A stretch of 39,025 nt of DNA from contig JAAYLN010000030.1 in assembly GCA_012521875.1 (NCBI GenBank), forward strand, positions 1 through 39,025, read 5' to 3'. Positions 23,271 to 31,272 of this stretch are shown here, in pieces. This DNA is from Lentisphaerota bacterium. GTDB lineage: Bacteria > Verrucomicrobiota > Kiritimatiellia > RFP12 > JAAYLN01. How positions within the stretch are numbered: the first letter of the stretch is position 1; each line of letters starts with the position of its first letter. Under the pieces are notes generated by a model that saw nothing but the letters and a program-made list of their open reading frames with translations, made no database searches and was not told where the DNA came from. The translations under genes were made by a program, and so were the position numbers.

Positions 23271-24675
23271 CCGCTCGGCCAGACCTGCCGTCGTGGCTGA
23301 CCGTGCGCAGGGTCAGCGCAACATCTGCCGGGTGGCCGGTCAGGTTGCGCGCCGTCACCAGATAGGAGGGGGACGACTCCACCCAGATATTGCCCAGCAC
23401 CTCGGGGTCGAACCGGATGGCGACGGGGGCCGACTCGGCCGTCATCGCGAAGACGCGGACGGAGGAGGGGAGACCGGCAGCGTAGCCACTGTAGTGGTTC
23501 GGATCGGGATAGGCGCGGTACACCTGCACATCCTTGGTCAGCTCGACCTCGATGATGTCCAGATCCTCGAGCTCATGCAGCAGCCCCGGCTCGACGGGAA
23601 TCGTCACCTTCCACAGGTGCAGCGTCCTGCCGGAGGCGGTCCTGACGGGCCATGCGGGAGCCGACTCCGCCGCCGCCGTGGCGAGCGGCACTTCCGGGGA
23701 GGAGAAGTTCTTGGGGAAGCCGGCACCGGGGCGGAAGAACTGGGCCGTAACGCGCGGGATGCTGTCGGGGCGCTCTTCCGCGGCCGCCAGCAGGTGCAGG
23801 GCGGTGATCGGCCGCCGCGGCACGGGAAACTGGAAGCGTGACGGGTTGCCGGCCGCGAACCCCGTCCAGCGGCCGCCGAAGCTGCCGCGGTGCGGCTCCT
23901 CGTAGCCGGTCAGGTTGCCCTCGCGGAACCAGCTCAGCCCGATATCGAGATTGTCGCAGCCGGGACGCGCCGCCGCGCCCACGACAAAGGGCACACCGCC
24001 GACGGCAAACTCGGTACCGCGCGGCAGGGAGGCGGGATCAAGCGCCTCGCCTGCAAGCCCCGATGCATTATAGGCCGCCGAAAGATCAATGGGCTCGTGC
24101 AGCGGGTCGGCGGGCGGCAGGGAAGTGATCTCCGGGGGTTGCACCTCGCACCCCGGATCGAGTTCCACGACTGGGCGTGCCCCGTAGAGATCCTCGGTCG
24201 GGATCCATTCGTGCAGCAGGCGGCCGTCAAGCAGGAAGCGGCAGAGCTTGCCGCGCAGTTGGAGCGTCAGTCGCACCCGGCGCTGCCTGATGGAATGGGC
24301 AGCCGCCAGAGCGTCGTAGTGTGCCTGCCAGTCGAGCAGCAGATCGGTCCAGCCTAAGTTCGGCCGCGCCTCGCCCGCGGGGTGCAGCGTCCGCTGCCTC
24401 TGCGTACCGATGGGATCGGTATAGACGGTGTGCAGCAGCGGGGCTTCGTCCAGCGTCAGTCCGAAACCGATATGCTCCCGGCCGCGCCCCGTGTAGAGCC
24501 GCAGCCAGCCGCCGCGTTCCATCCGCGCGGTGATCGTGATCTGCTGGTTCTCGGCGAGCGGCGTGCCGATGGTCAGGCGGGCGGGCGCATCGCCGGAACG
24601 GAACACGCCGCCGGGGAACGGAGCCGGTTGCCCGCCGCCCGCGGCACCTGGGGATCGTTCGGTTTGTTGCGTCAT
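23221..24675 (-). CDS. Large clan-A-like glycoside hydrolase, N-terminal part before a frameshift
   Basis: The frame starts at ATG 24675 with AGGAG 5 nt upstream, 16 bp after the dCMP deaminase stop. Residues 25-175 look like a concanavalin-type beta-sandwich (RLTIGTPLAENQQITITARM; RGREHIGFGLTLDEAP), and 195-460 a second beta domain (LSAAYNASGLAG, GRWTGFAAGNP). The last 23 residues after HDG are low-complexity Arg/Ala/Gly read from the wrong frame. Skipping one base near 23283-23286 restores LAERVLELPANGT and joins it to the 830-codon frame, giving one protein of about 1,295 residues. There is no signal peptide. Either a sequencing error or a real inactivating mutation explains this; no slippery heptamer is evident. 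Confidence 0.7.
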   Translation of the reverse strand: MTQQTERSPGAAGGGQPAPFPGGVFRSGDAPARLTIGTPLAENQQITITARMERGGWLRLYTGRGREHIGFGLTLDEAPLLHTVYTDPIGTQRQRTLHPAGEARPNLGWTDLLLDWQAHYDALAAAHSIRQRRVRLTLQLRGKLCRFLLDGRLLHEWIPTEDLYGARPVVELDPGCEVQPPEITSLPPADPLHEPIDLSAAYNASGLAGEALDPASLPRGTEFAVGGVPFVVGAAARPGCDNLDIGLSWFREGNLTGYEEPHRGSFGGRWTGFAAGNPSRFQFPVPRRPITALHLLAAAEERPDSIPRVTAQFFRPGAGFPKNFSSPEVPLATAAAESAPAWPVRTASGRTLHLWKVTIPVEPGLLHELEDLDIIEVELTKDVQVYRAYPDPNHYSGYAAGLPSSVRVFAMTAESAPVAIRFDPEVLGNIWVESSPSYLVTARNLTGHPADVALTLRTVSHDGRSGRAGAGTSRQRHAARALRP

Positions 24676-24691
24676 AACTGCTCCTCGCCAG

Positions 24692-25180
24692 TCAGTTCTT
24701 GCGGGGCACCAGCGAGTCCGGGTGGTAGCGGCGGAACTTGACGCCGGCCTCGGCGAGCAGCGCGCGCGTCTGTTCCGTGAAGACGTAGTCGCCGCCGTAG
24801 ACCACCTCGGCGATGCCGGCGTTGATGATCATCTTGGCGCAGGTGAGGCAGGGGCAGAGCGTCACGTACATGATGGAACCCTTCAGCCGGATGCCGTGGT
24901 AGGCCGCCTGCGTGATGGCGTTCTCCTCCGCGTGCGAGCAGACGCACTCCGACAGACCGGTGCCCGAGGGGGCGTCGCTGGCGCAGCGCTCGCAGCCGCC
25001 CTCGAAGCAGTTGCGCACGCCGCGCGGGGTGCCGTTGTAGCCGGTGCAGATGAGCCGGTGGTCGGAGACCACCACCGCCGCCACCTTGCGGCGCGTGCAG
25101 TTGGCGCGCAGCGCGACGACTTTGGCGATCTCCATGAAGTAGGTGTCCCAGTCGGGACGTGGGTCAACGTGTGTGCTCAT
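24692..25180 (-). CDS. dCMP deaminase (ComEB-type cytidine/deoxycytidylate deaminase)
   Basis: The enzyme deaminates dCMP to dUMP for thymidylate synthesis using a catalytic zinc. The 162-residue product has RKVAAVVVSDHRLICTGYNG (31-50), the zinc motif HAEEN with His83 and catalytic Glu85, and CPCLTC with zinc ligands Cys111 and Cys114. An additional Cys set (NCFEGGCERC, 57-66) matches the second zinc site of some dCMP deaminases. The start at ATG 25180 (MSTHVDPRPDWDTYF) is at the usual place; the frame is open upstream to 25441 but that overlaps nif3. It is flanked by nif3 (37 bp) and the glycosidase (16 bp) on the same strand. Cytoplasmic. Confidence 0.92.
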   Translation of the reverse strand: MSTHVDPRPDWDTYFMEIAKVVALRANCTRRKVAAVVVSDHRLICTGYNGTPRGVRNCFEGGCERCASDAPSGTGLSECVCSHAEENAITQAAYHGIRLKGSIMYVTLCPCLTCAKMIINAGIAEVVYGGDYVFTEQTRALLAEAGVKFRRYHPDSLVPRKN

Positions 25181-25217
25181 CTTGGCTTTAAAACGCTTTC
25201 GTTTCCGGTCGCCGTGT

Positions 25218-26015
25218 TCAATACGGCACTTGCAGATCAATGAAGGTGGCGGGAATCCCGAAGCGCTGCTCGATCCAGCGCCCCAGGGCTTGGACGCCGA
25301 AGCGTTCCGTGGCGTAGTGGCCGCAGAAGTAGGCGTTGATGCCGAGCTGCTGGGCGAGGTTGTAGCCTTGCAGGGTGGCCTCGCCGGAGATGAAGGTGTC
25401 GAGCCCGGCCTCGAACGCCTGCGATACCGATGAGGCGCCACCGCCGGCCACTATTCCCACGTTGCGTATGCGCGGTGGGCCGAAGCGCATGGCCTCGACC
25501 CGCGGGCTGACCGCCTTGGCCAGGCGCTGCTCGAAGGCCTCGCGCGCCAGCGGGCGGGCCAGCGTGCCGGCCACGCCGATCGGCGTGCCGTTGTAGATGG
25601 CGAAGGGACGGCAACGCCGCAAGCCCAGCACCTGCGCTATGCCGGCGTTGTTGCCGAGCTCCATGTGGGCGTCCAGCGGCAGGTGGCATGCCCAGAGCGC
25701 CATGTCGTGGGCTATCAGGAACTCGATGTGGCGGTAGTTGAGGCCGGTGATGTGCTTCAGTGAACTGCCCCAGCTTATGCCGTGGTGGCAGACCAGCAGG
25801 TCGGCACCCTGCGCGGCGGCGGCCTCGAAGCAGGCCAGCGAGGCATCGACCCCGCAGCAGACCCTGCTGATCGGCTTGTTGCTGCAGGATACCTGCAGGC
25901 CGTTGTTGGAGGCGTCCTGGAAGCGCTCGCTCTCCATCACGGTATCGAGGGCGGCGACGATAGTGGCGAGATCGGGTGGCGCGGTCTTGGTCTTGGTCTT
26001 GGTCGTGCGTGCCAT
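25218..26015 (-). CDS. Nif3-like dinuclear metal centre protein (GTP cyclohydrolase I type 2 / NIF3 family)
   Basis: Nif3 proteins are hexameric toroids with a two-metal site; the reaction is still unsettled. The 265-residue product has SNNGLQVSCSNKPISRV near 36-52, LLVCHHGISWG with the metal ligands His77 and His78, ACHLPLDAHMELGNN with Asp115 around 109-123, and a C-terminal GHYATERFGVQAL supplying the last His and Glu. A TKTKTKT tract (residues 5-11) at the N-terminus reflects GGTCTT repeats in the DNA. The start at 26015 has AGGAG 7 nt upstream that overlaps the TAG of the preceding M48 gene, so translation is likely coupled. Length is typical of the short form without the CutA1-like insert. 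Confidence 0.9.
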   Translation of the reverse strand: MARTTKTKTKTAPPDLATIVAALDTVMESERFQDASNNGLQVSCSNKPISRVCCGVDASLACFEAAAAQGADLLVCHHGISWGSSLKHITGLNYRHIEFLIAHDMALWACHLPLDAHMELGNNAGIAQVLGLRRCRPFAIYNGTPIGVAGTLARPLAREAFEQRLAKAVSPRVEAMRFGPPRIRNVGIVAGGGASSVSQAFEAGLDTFISGEATLQGYNLAQQLGINAYFCGHYATERFGVQALGRWIEQRFGIPATFIDLQVPY

Positions 26016-26025
26016 GGTTGGGCTC

Positions 26026-28008
26026 CTAGGCGGCCATTTGCCAACCGTAGGCGTGGATGGCGTCGGCAATGGCCGCGATCATGTTCTCCTCGGCATCGGT
26101 GATGGTGTGGTCGTGACTGATGATGCGCATGCCGGTGTTCAGCAGCTCGCGCTTGCAGATCGGCGTCAGGCGGATGAGGCGTTCGAGCGCGTTCTCGATG
26201 GCCGTCAGGTCGTCGAGGCCCTGGGTGACGAGGGCGATGCCGGGGAAGAGTGACGCGCCGTCCGTGGTGTCGGTCAGCCCCCTCACGCCCGCCTCCCATG
26301 CGGCCGCGGCATCCTGCGGGTTGGTTTGGCCGGTGTGCGCCAGCATCGAGAGCACCAGCGAGATCTCGCCGGCCAGGGCGGCGGGAGGCAGGCTCGACAT
26401 GCGTGCCGCAGGCGGCTCGGGACGCAGACGGCGGCGGATGAGGTAGCCCAGCGCAAACTCGAAGTCGTCGATATTGCTGTCGAGGCGGCTGAGTGTCGTG
26501 ATCTGCTCGACTATCCGCTCGCGCTCCGCAGGCGGATGGTGGCGCAACTGCTCGGCGGCCAGTTCGCAGGCCATGCGGCGCTGGCGCGCCGTCCGGTTCT
26601 GGTGCCGCCGCTGCCAGCCGGTGGCACTCTGCACGATGGACTCTCCATGGGTTCCATGCGCCGCCGCGATCGAGGCTGTCTGGCGCTCGCGCAGCAGGGG
26701 AGCGCTCTCGGGTGCCAGCAGTGCGCCGTAGATGCAGCCGACGGCTTCAGTGGGGTTGCGCAGGGCGGCACGCTCCTCCGTTGTGAGCCATGCGGAGGTG
26801 CGGTCGCCTGCGGCTGCGGCACGTGCCGCGGCTTTGGCCTCGGTGGCGCGCAAGGCCTGGTGGAGCACCCCGCCCGGTGCCAGGAGGCCTTCCCTGAGGC
26901 GGCGCTCGTCATCCTCCTCTGCCTGCTCCGTCCCGCCGTCGCGCGCCGCCTGCTGCCGGATGGCCAGCAGGTTGCCGACGGCACTGAAGTTGCCGTCGAA
27001 GCCGGGGTCGATGCGCCGGATGCGCCTGACGAGCGGCGGGTGTGTGGCGAAGAGGCTGGCCATGCCGCTGGCGAAGAGCATGTGCGAGACCTCGGTGGCA
27101 TGGCCGGCCCGCACGCGCGCGCCCTGCGGGGCGGCGCCGATGATCTTGAGCGCGTTGGCAAGTGCAGAGGGATCGCGCGTGAACTGGATGGCGGAGGCGT
27201 CGGCGAGATATTCGCGCTGGCGCGAGATGGCGCTCTGCAGCAGGCGCCCGAAGAAGACACCCACCGAGCCGATGATCCAGAGCGCCAGACCGAGTAGCAC
27301 GAAGAAGAGGACGACGGCTGTACCGTCGTCCTTCTTGTTGCGGCTGCGCCCTCCCGATGCGTGGCGCAGCGAGCGGATGGCCATTTCCATGATGACCCGC
27401 CCTGCCACGGAGATGCAGAGTATGCCGCCCAGGACGCCGATCAGGCGGATGTTGAGCCGCATGTCGCCGTTCAGGATGTGGCTGAACTCGTGGCCGATCA
27501 CGGCCTGCAGCTCGGCGCGGTTGAGCGTGTCGAGCAGACCCTGGGTCACGGCGACGGCCGCATCGTCCGGCGAGTAGCCCGCGGCAAAGGCGTTGAGCCC
27601 CTTCTCCCGGCGCAGCACGAAGACTTGCGGCACGCGGATGCCGGCGGCAAGGGCCATCTCCTCGACCACGTTCTGGAGCCGCCGCTCCGCGAAACTGCCG
27701 GTACCGGGGCGTATCTCCGTGCCGCCCATGGCGCGCGCCACCGCCGCACCACCGCCCCGCAGGGAGTAGAGCTTGACCAGAGTGCCCACGAGGATGATGC
27801 CGCCGCCGAAGACCAGGGTGGCAAGCAGCAGCTTCGGCTCGCGCAGGACGCGCGGCAGCAGCGACAGCGGCTCCTCAATCAGTATCAGCCAGACCGTGCC
27901 GCCGAGCAGGTTCAGCACCAGCAGCACGCCGAGCACCGCGAGGGCGACCAGCCATACCATGCGCCGCGAGAGACGGCGTGCCCGTTCCTGATGCTCGAAA
28001 AAATCCAT
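26026..28008 (-). CDS. M48-family (HtpX-like) membrane zinc metallopeptidase with C-terminal extension
   Basis: The 660-residue product has two N-terminal membrane helices (about 18-44 and 60-82), a peptidase domain with FVLRREKGLNAFAAGYSPDD (130-149), the zinc motif HEFSH (His173, Glu174, His177) and the third ligand in REYLADASA (Glu266), and further helices at about 185-210 and 230-255. After LFATHPPLVRRI (about 325) comes a 320-residue extension absent from HtpX. Its last 140 residues are helical and resemble a tellurite-resistance TerB-like domain (DHTITDAEENMIAAIADAIH). It probably degrades damaged membrane proteins. Pairing with lemA immediately upstream (14 bp) is a common arrangement. 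Confidence 0.9.
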   Translation of the reverse strand: MDFFEHQERARRLSRRMVWLVALAVLGVLLVLNLLGGTVWLILIEEPLSLLPRVLREPKLLLATLVFGGGIILVGTLVKLYSLRGGGAAVARAMGGTEIRPGTGSFAERRLQNVVEEMALAAGIRVPQVFVLRREKGLNAFAAGYSPDDAAVAVTQGLLDTLNRAELQAVIGHEFSHILNGDMRLNIRLIGVLGGILCISVAGRVIMEMAIRSLRHASGGRSRNKKDDGTAVVLFFVLLGLALWIIGSVGVFFGRLLQSAISRQREYLADASAIQFTRDPSALANALKIIGAAPQGARVRAGHATEVSHMLFASGMASLFATHPPLVRRIRRIDPGFDGNFSAVGNLLAIRQQAARDGGTEQAEEDDERRLREGLLAPGGVLHQALRATEAKAAARAAAAGDRTSAWLTTEERAALRNPTEAVGCIYGALLAPESAPLLRERQTASIAAAHGTHGESIVQSATGWQRRHQNRTARQRRMACELAAEQLRHHPPAERERIVEQITTLSRLDSNIDDFEFALGYLIRRRLRPEPPAARMSSLPPAALAGEISLVLSMLAHTGQTNPQDAAAAWEAGVRGLTDTTDGASLFPGIALVTQGLDDLTAIENALERLIRLTPICKRELLNTGMRIISHDHTITDAEENMIAAIADAIHAYGWQMAA

Positions 28009-28022
28009 GCCGGCGGCCGGAA

Positions 28023-28610
28023 CTAGAACTGGACCTTCGGCGCGTCACGCTCCGAGTCCCTGGTGATCTCGAAAAGCGAGGCCGGCAGGAAACCGAAGAG
28101 TCCGGCGAAGAGGTTGGCGGGGAAGAGCTCGCGCTTGGTGTTGTAGGCCGTGACGGCGTCGTTGTAGGCCTGGCGCGCGAAGGCGACCTTGTTCTCGGTG
28201 GCCGTGATCTCCTCCTGCAGCATGGCCATGTTCTTGTCGGCCTTCAGCTCGGGGTAGCGCTCGACGACCACCATCAGGCGCGCCAGGGCGCCGCTGAGCT
28301 GTCCCTCGGCCTGGTTGAGCGAGCGCATGGCGTCGGGCTGGCCCACGGCGGCACCGGCCTGCTGCGAGGCATTCATGGCCAGATTGCGCGCCTGAATGAC
28401 GGCCTCGAGCGTCTCGCGCTCGTGCTTCATGTAGCCCTTGGCGGTCTCGACGAGGTTTGGAATCAGATCATAGCGCCGCTTGAGCTGTACATCGATCTGC
28501 GAGAAGGCGTTCTTGTAGCGCTGACGCAGCGTGACTAGCGAGTTGTAGATGCCGACGGCAAAGACGGCAAGCACTACGACTACGACGACCAGGATTGCTA
28601 AGACGTTCAT
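28023..28610 (-). CDS. lemA: LemA-family membrane-anchored protein
   Basis: The 195-residue product from ATG 28610 (GGGAG 8 nt upstream) has an N-terminal membrane anchor at about 2-21 (LAILVVVVVVLAVFAVG) followed by a long helical bundle. Diagnostic motifs are YNSLVTLRQRYKNAFSQIDV (22-41), LKRRYDLIPNLVETAKGY (43-60), and RYPELKADKNMAMLQEEITA, with AYNTKRELFPANLFAGLFGF near the end. The role of LemA is not settled; it is often next to M48 proteases or TPM-domain genes, as here. The frame is open upstream to 28643, but the ribosome site supports 28610. Confidence 0.93.
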   Translation of the reverse strand: MNVLAILVVVVVVLAVFAVGIYNSLVTLRQRYKNAFSQIDVQLKRRYDLIPNLVETAKGYMKHERETLEAVIQARNLAMNASQQAGAAVGQPDAMRSLNQAEGQLSGALARLMVVVERYPELKADKNMAMLQEEITATENKVAFARQAYNDAVTAYNTKRELFPANLFAGLFGFLPASLFEITRDSERDAPKVQF

Positions 28611-28711
28611 TGTGTTCTCCCTGAATTGGACGTTGGCAGCCATTATCGGCTATCAGGCCCAAAAGCGAAAGCCGAAAGTGAAGATGTGGTCTCGAAAGAA
28701 TGCGCGGAGGT

Positions 28712-28860
28712 GTGGTGAGTGGTAAGTGGTGAGTGGGTGCGCCGCGCTTACACTTGGTATCCACACTTCGTTTCCGCACTATGTCGGAAGAGTCGAGGAC
28801 GAGGACGATATGGAACAATTCACAATTCACTACTCACTACTCACTACTTACCGCTCTCCA
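28712..28860. repeat. Short tandem and mosaic repeats upstream of lemA
   Basis: GTGGTGAGTGGTAAGTGGTG (28711-28730) leads into GAGTGGGTGCGCCGCGCTTA and CACACTTCGTTTCCGCACT, a reverse-oriented relative of the GACAAAG/GCACCCACT mosaic. At about 28791-28809 is a short GAGGACGAGGACGA run, then CTACTCACTACTCACTACTT at about 28830-28850. No gene is seen in 28611-28936. Confidence 0.6.
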
Positions 28861-28866
28861 TTTGGC

Positions 28867-28895
28867 TTGCTGTATCATGTCGCGAGGGGCATACT
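28867..28895 (+). promoter_or_regulatory. Possible promoter of the class IV aminotransferase gene
   Basis: TTGCTG (28867-28872) and CATACT (28890-28895) are separated by 17 bp, each matching consensus at four of six positions. The gene starts about 40 bp downstream. Confidence 0.3.
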
Positions 28896-28936
28896 AATCA
28901 CGCCGCCCTAATCCGGTGCGGCGCATGGGACACATC

Positions 28937-29905
28937 ATGAAACAATACGATCTCGCCACTTTTGCCGCGGCGCTCGATGCCCGCCGCCAACCCTGGTACG
29001 GCAACTACTATGCCATGTATTCCAGCCTGCTGGACGGCGTGGTGACGGATCCGGCGCTGATGCTGCTGCCGCTGGACGACCACCTCGTCCACCGTGGCGA
29101 CGGTGTCTTCGACACGGGCAAGTGCGTGGAGGGCGGCCTCTACAACTTCGAGGCGCACCTGGATCGCCTGATGCGCTCGGCGGCCGCGATTGGCATTACC
29201 TGGCCGGGCGGGCGCGACGAAATCCTGCGCCTGACCCACGAGACCATCCGCATCGCCGGACGGCGCAACTGCTCTGTGCGCGTCATACTGGCGCGCGGGC
29301 CGGGCGGTTTCGGCGTCTCCCCTTACGAATCGCCGCGCCCGGCGCTCTACATTGTCGTCTATGCCCTGGGTAGGCCCTTCATGGAATTGCACCCCGAAGG
29401 TGCCGTTGCGCGCCGCAGCCTGATCCCCTGCAAGCCCTCCGAAATGGCCGCGATCAAGAACTGCAACTATCTGCCCAATGTGCTCATGAAGCGCGAGTCG
29501 GTCGACTGGGGTGTCGATTTCGTCGTCGGTTTCGATCCCGATGGGCACATGACCGAGGGCCCGACGGAGAACGTCGGCATCGTCACCCGTGGCGGCGAGC
29601 TGCTCTTCCCGCGCCTGGAGAACATCCTGGCGGGCACCACCATGCTGCGCTTGATCGAGCTGGCCCGCACGCGGGTGGCCGATGGCGTCCTGAGCGGCGT
29701 CGCCCACCGCGACATTACGGAGCAGGATATCCGTGAGGCGGCGGAGATGCTGATCGTCGGCACCACCCTCAACCTGGTGGCGGTACGGGAGTACGAGGGG
29801 CAGCCGGTCGGCACGGGTCGTCCCGGCCCCGTCTATCACTGCCTGGGGTCGATGCTGGAGGAGGATACGCGTACCAACGCCGCGTTGCGCGTCCAACTGC
29901 TCTAG
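28937..29905 (+). CDS. Class IV PLP-dependent aminotransferase (IlvE/Dat/PabC fold)
   Basis: The 322-residue product has PLDDHLVHRGDGVFDTGK (45-62), the usual entry to the fold-type IV site, NFEAHLDRLMRSAAAIGI (70-87), the PLP-binding Lys174 in EMAAIKNCNYLPNVLMK, and TEGPTENVGIVTRGGEL with the cofactor-contacting Glu. LENILAGTTMLRLIELA and RDITEQDIREAAEMLIVGTT follow in the usual order. The family includes branched-chain and D-amino-acid aminotransferases and aminodeoxychorismate lyase; the sequence alone does not decide. At about 320 residues it is nearer to the branched-chain type. The start is uncertain: ATG 28937 has GGGA 6 nt upstream; ATG 28925 and GTG 28916 are in frame. It stands alone on the plus strand. 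Confidence 0.88.
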   Translation: MKQYDLATFAAALDARRQPWYGNYYAMYSSLLDGVVTDPALMLLPLDDHLVHRGDGVFDTGKCVEGGLYNFEAHLDRLMRSAAAIGITWPGGRDEILRLTHETIRIAGRRNCSVRVILARGPGGFGVSPYESPRPALYIVVYALGRPFMELHPEGAVARRSLIPCKPSEMAAIKNCNYLPNVLMKRESVDWGVDFVVGFDPDGHMTEGPTENVGIVTRGGELLFPRLENILAGTTMLRLIELARTRVADGVLSGVAHRDITEQDIREAAEMLIVGTTLNLVAVREYEGQPVGTGRPGPVYHCLGSMLEEDTRTNAALRVQLL

Positions 29906-30036
29906 CCAGCGACAGGGGGGGCGGGCAGGGCATGGAAAGCGGGCGGAGCACGGAGGCAAGGGAATTCTAGCTACGGATGACGCGGGTTTACGCGGATTTT
30001 TTGGTGAGCGGGGAGGCTGGTGGAGACGTGAATGAG

Positions 30037-30340
30037 AGCCCTGAAAGGGCGAGATATACCAGCCCAGGGCAACGCCCTGGGTAGCGAGGCAAAAACAGGC
30101 TAGCCCTGAAGGGGCGGGACATAGTCATGGAAGAGGACGTCTGTCTGCCACATGCAAGTCGTTGTCGATTGTCTTTGGTTGTCGTCGAGTGCAGGGAATG
30201 CACTGGCAAAGGCGCGCAAGCGCAGGTGGGGCGACGCCGTCCCGGCTAGCCGCAGCAATGGAGCGTGGTATTGTGGGGCAGACATTCCTGTCTGCCCTCG
30301 TGGACGTGCGCAGACAGGAATGTCCGCGCTACTCTGGGGC
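30037..30340 (+). repeat. Composite ~300-bp repeat, copy 4
   Basis: It has all modules in the same order as 7869-8181: AGCCCTGAAAGGGCGAGATA, the CCAGCCCAGGGCAACGCCC block, TAGCCCTGAAGGGGCGGGAC, the CATGCAAGTCGTTGTCG block, GCCGTCCCGGCTAGCCGCAG, and the inverted repeat GACATTCCTGTCTGC (30281-30295) / GCAGACAGGAATGTC (30310-30324). No gene is seen between 29906 and 31272. Confidence 0.85.
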
Positions 30341-30398
30341 GGTTCCCGCAATGGCGGATAGGCGGCGGAATGGGCGGTGGTGGCGGTACAAAGCCGGT

Positions 30399-30518
30399 GT
30401 GCGGCTCGCCGGTAATACCGCTTAGCGGCATGACGGGGACGGCTCGCCCTACCTTTCGGTGGCTGTACCGTGAGCTTATGCCGGGGAGGCAGGTGGGGTG
30501 GTTCGGTACAGGCAGGAG
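30399..30518 (+). repeat. ~120-bp dispersed repeat with internal hairpin, copy B
   Basis: It corresponds to 10334-10452: GCGGCTCGCCGG, then GGGGACGGCTCGCCCTACC, TACCGTGAGCTT and GGGTGGTTCGGTACAGG. The hairpin lies at 30412-30434 with a CCGC/GCGG inner stem. Confidence 0.8.
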
Positions 30519-30645
30519 ACGGGAGACAGGAGGCGGGAGACAGGAGACAGGGAGTAGCAGTAGGCAGTGGCAGTAGGCAGTGCCGCCTGATAGACGCGGC
30601 GTCCCCACCGTGTGCTGGAGACAGGAGACAGGGGACAGGGGGTAG
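30513..30645 (+). repeat. Purine-rich GGAGACA and GGCAGTA/GGCAGTG heptad repeats
   Basis: AGGAGACGGGAGACAGGAGG and GGAGACAGGAGACAGGG tracts flank AGCAGTAGGCAGTGGCAGTA (from about 30553) and a GTCCCCACCGTGTGC module (about 30601). The GGCAGTA heptads are also part of the ~100-bp tandem units at 14085 and 38794. Confidence 0.65.
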
Positions 30646-30745
30646 TGTCGACGGCGTCGCGAGGTGGGGGTGGTCGTGCGAATCGAAAGAATCGAGCAAT
30701 CCGAACGAATCGAATCATTCGAATCCATCGACTCTATCGATTCTT

Positions 30746-30872
30746 TCGACAAAGCGTAGGGACATAGTGTGGAGACGAAGCGTAACCGACAAAGTGGGGA
30801 GACAAAGTGCGGAGACAAGGTGTAGGAGCACCCACTTAAACCCACACTTAATCCCACTCTTAAACGGCACGC
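30746..30872 (+). repeat. GACAAAG/GCACCCACT mosaic repeat
   Basis: TCGACAAAGCGTAGGGACAT, GGGGAGACAAAGTGCGGAGA and GGAGCACCCACTTAAACCC match 9810-9933. Just upstream (about 30680-30745) is a run of ATCGAA/TCGATT-type short repeats. Confidence 0.75.
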
Positions 30873-30892
30873 TTCATCCACCCGCTTAATCT

Positions 30893-30941
30893 TTTGCTTT
30901 CGATCAAAGGCGACAAAGTTGCCGACAAAGCGACAAAGTGG
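30893..30941 (+). repeat. (CGACAAAG)n repeat cluster
   Basis: TTTGCTTTCGATCAAAGGCG is followed by ACAAAGTTGCCGACAAAGCG and ACAAAGTGGGG. Confidence 0.75.
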
Positions 30942-31012
30942 GGCATCTCCTGGTCTGAGACATCCCATTCAAATCTGCGCCAATCTGCGCAATCTGCGGT
31001 TAAAATACCCTT

Positions 31013-31086
31013 CGCGCCTTCGCGTGAGCTTTCCCTGTCGCTTTCGACAAAGGCGACAAAGTTACCGACAAAGCTCGCGACAAAGT
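31013..31086 (+). repeat. (CGACAAAG)n repeat cluster, fullest copy
   Basis: CGCGCCTTCGCGTGAGCTTT, then CCCTGTCGCTTTCGACAAAG, GCGACAAAGTTACCGACAA and GCTCGCGACAAAGT. It is nearly identical to 7791-7862 and 10514-10579. Confidence 0.8.
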
Positions 31087-31164
31087 AGGCCCTGCGGTCA
31101 TCCGCCCGCCACCCAGTCGCCTGCCGATTGCCCGCGGCGATTGCCCGCGGCCATACGATTGGTC

Positions 31165-31193
31165 TTGACGGTTTGGCCGCGCTAAACTACCGT
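31165..31193 (+). promoter_or_regulatory. Possible promoter upstream of the isomerase-panB genes
   Basis: TTGACG (31165-31170) matches the -35 consensus at five of six positions. TACCGT lies 17 bp downstream but is a weak -10. The gene starts 80 bp further on. Confidence 0.3.
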
Positions 31194-31272
31194 TGTCATA
31201 TGCCGGGCGAGCCGGAAGGATGGCCTGATGGCGTACGGCGGCATTTGAACGCAGTCAGTAGAGGAAGCGAGC

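Noticed and set aside
23283-23290. Programmed ribosomal frameshift in the large glycosidase
   Set aside because: No slippery heptamer or obvious stimulatory pseudoknot is visible; mutation or sequencing error is simpler.
25181-25441. N-terminal extension of the dCMP deaminase
   Set aside because: It overlaps nif3 in another frame and the canonical N-terminus starts at 25180.
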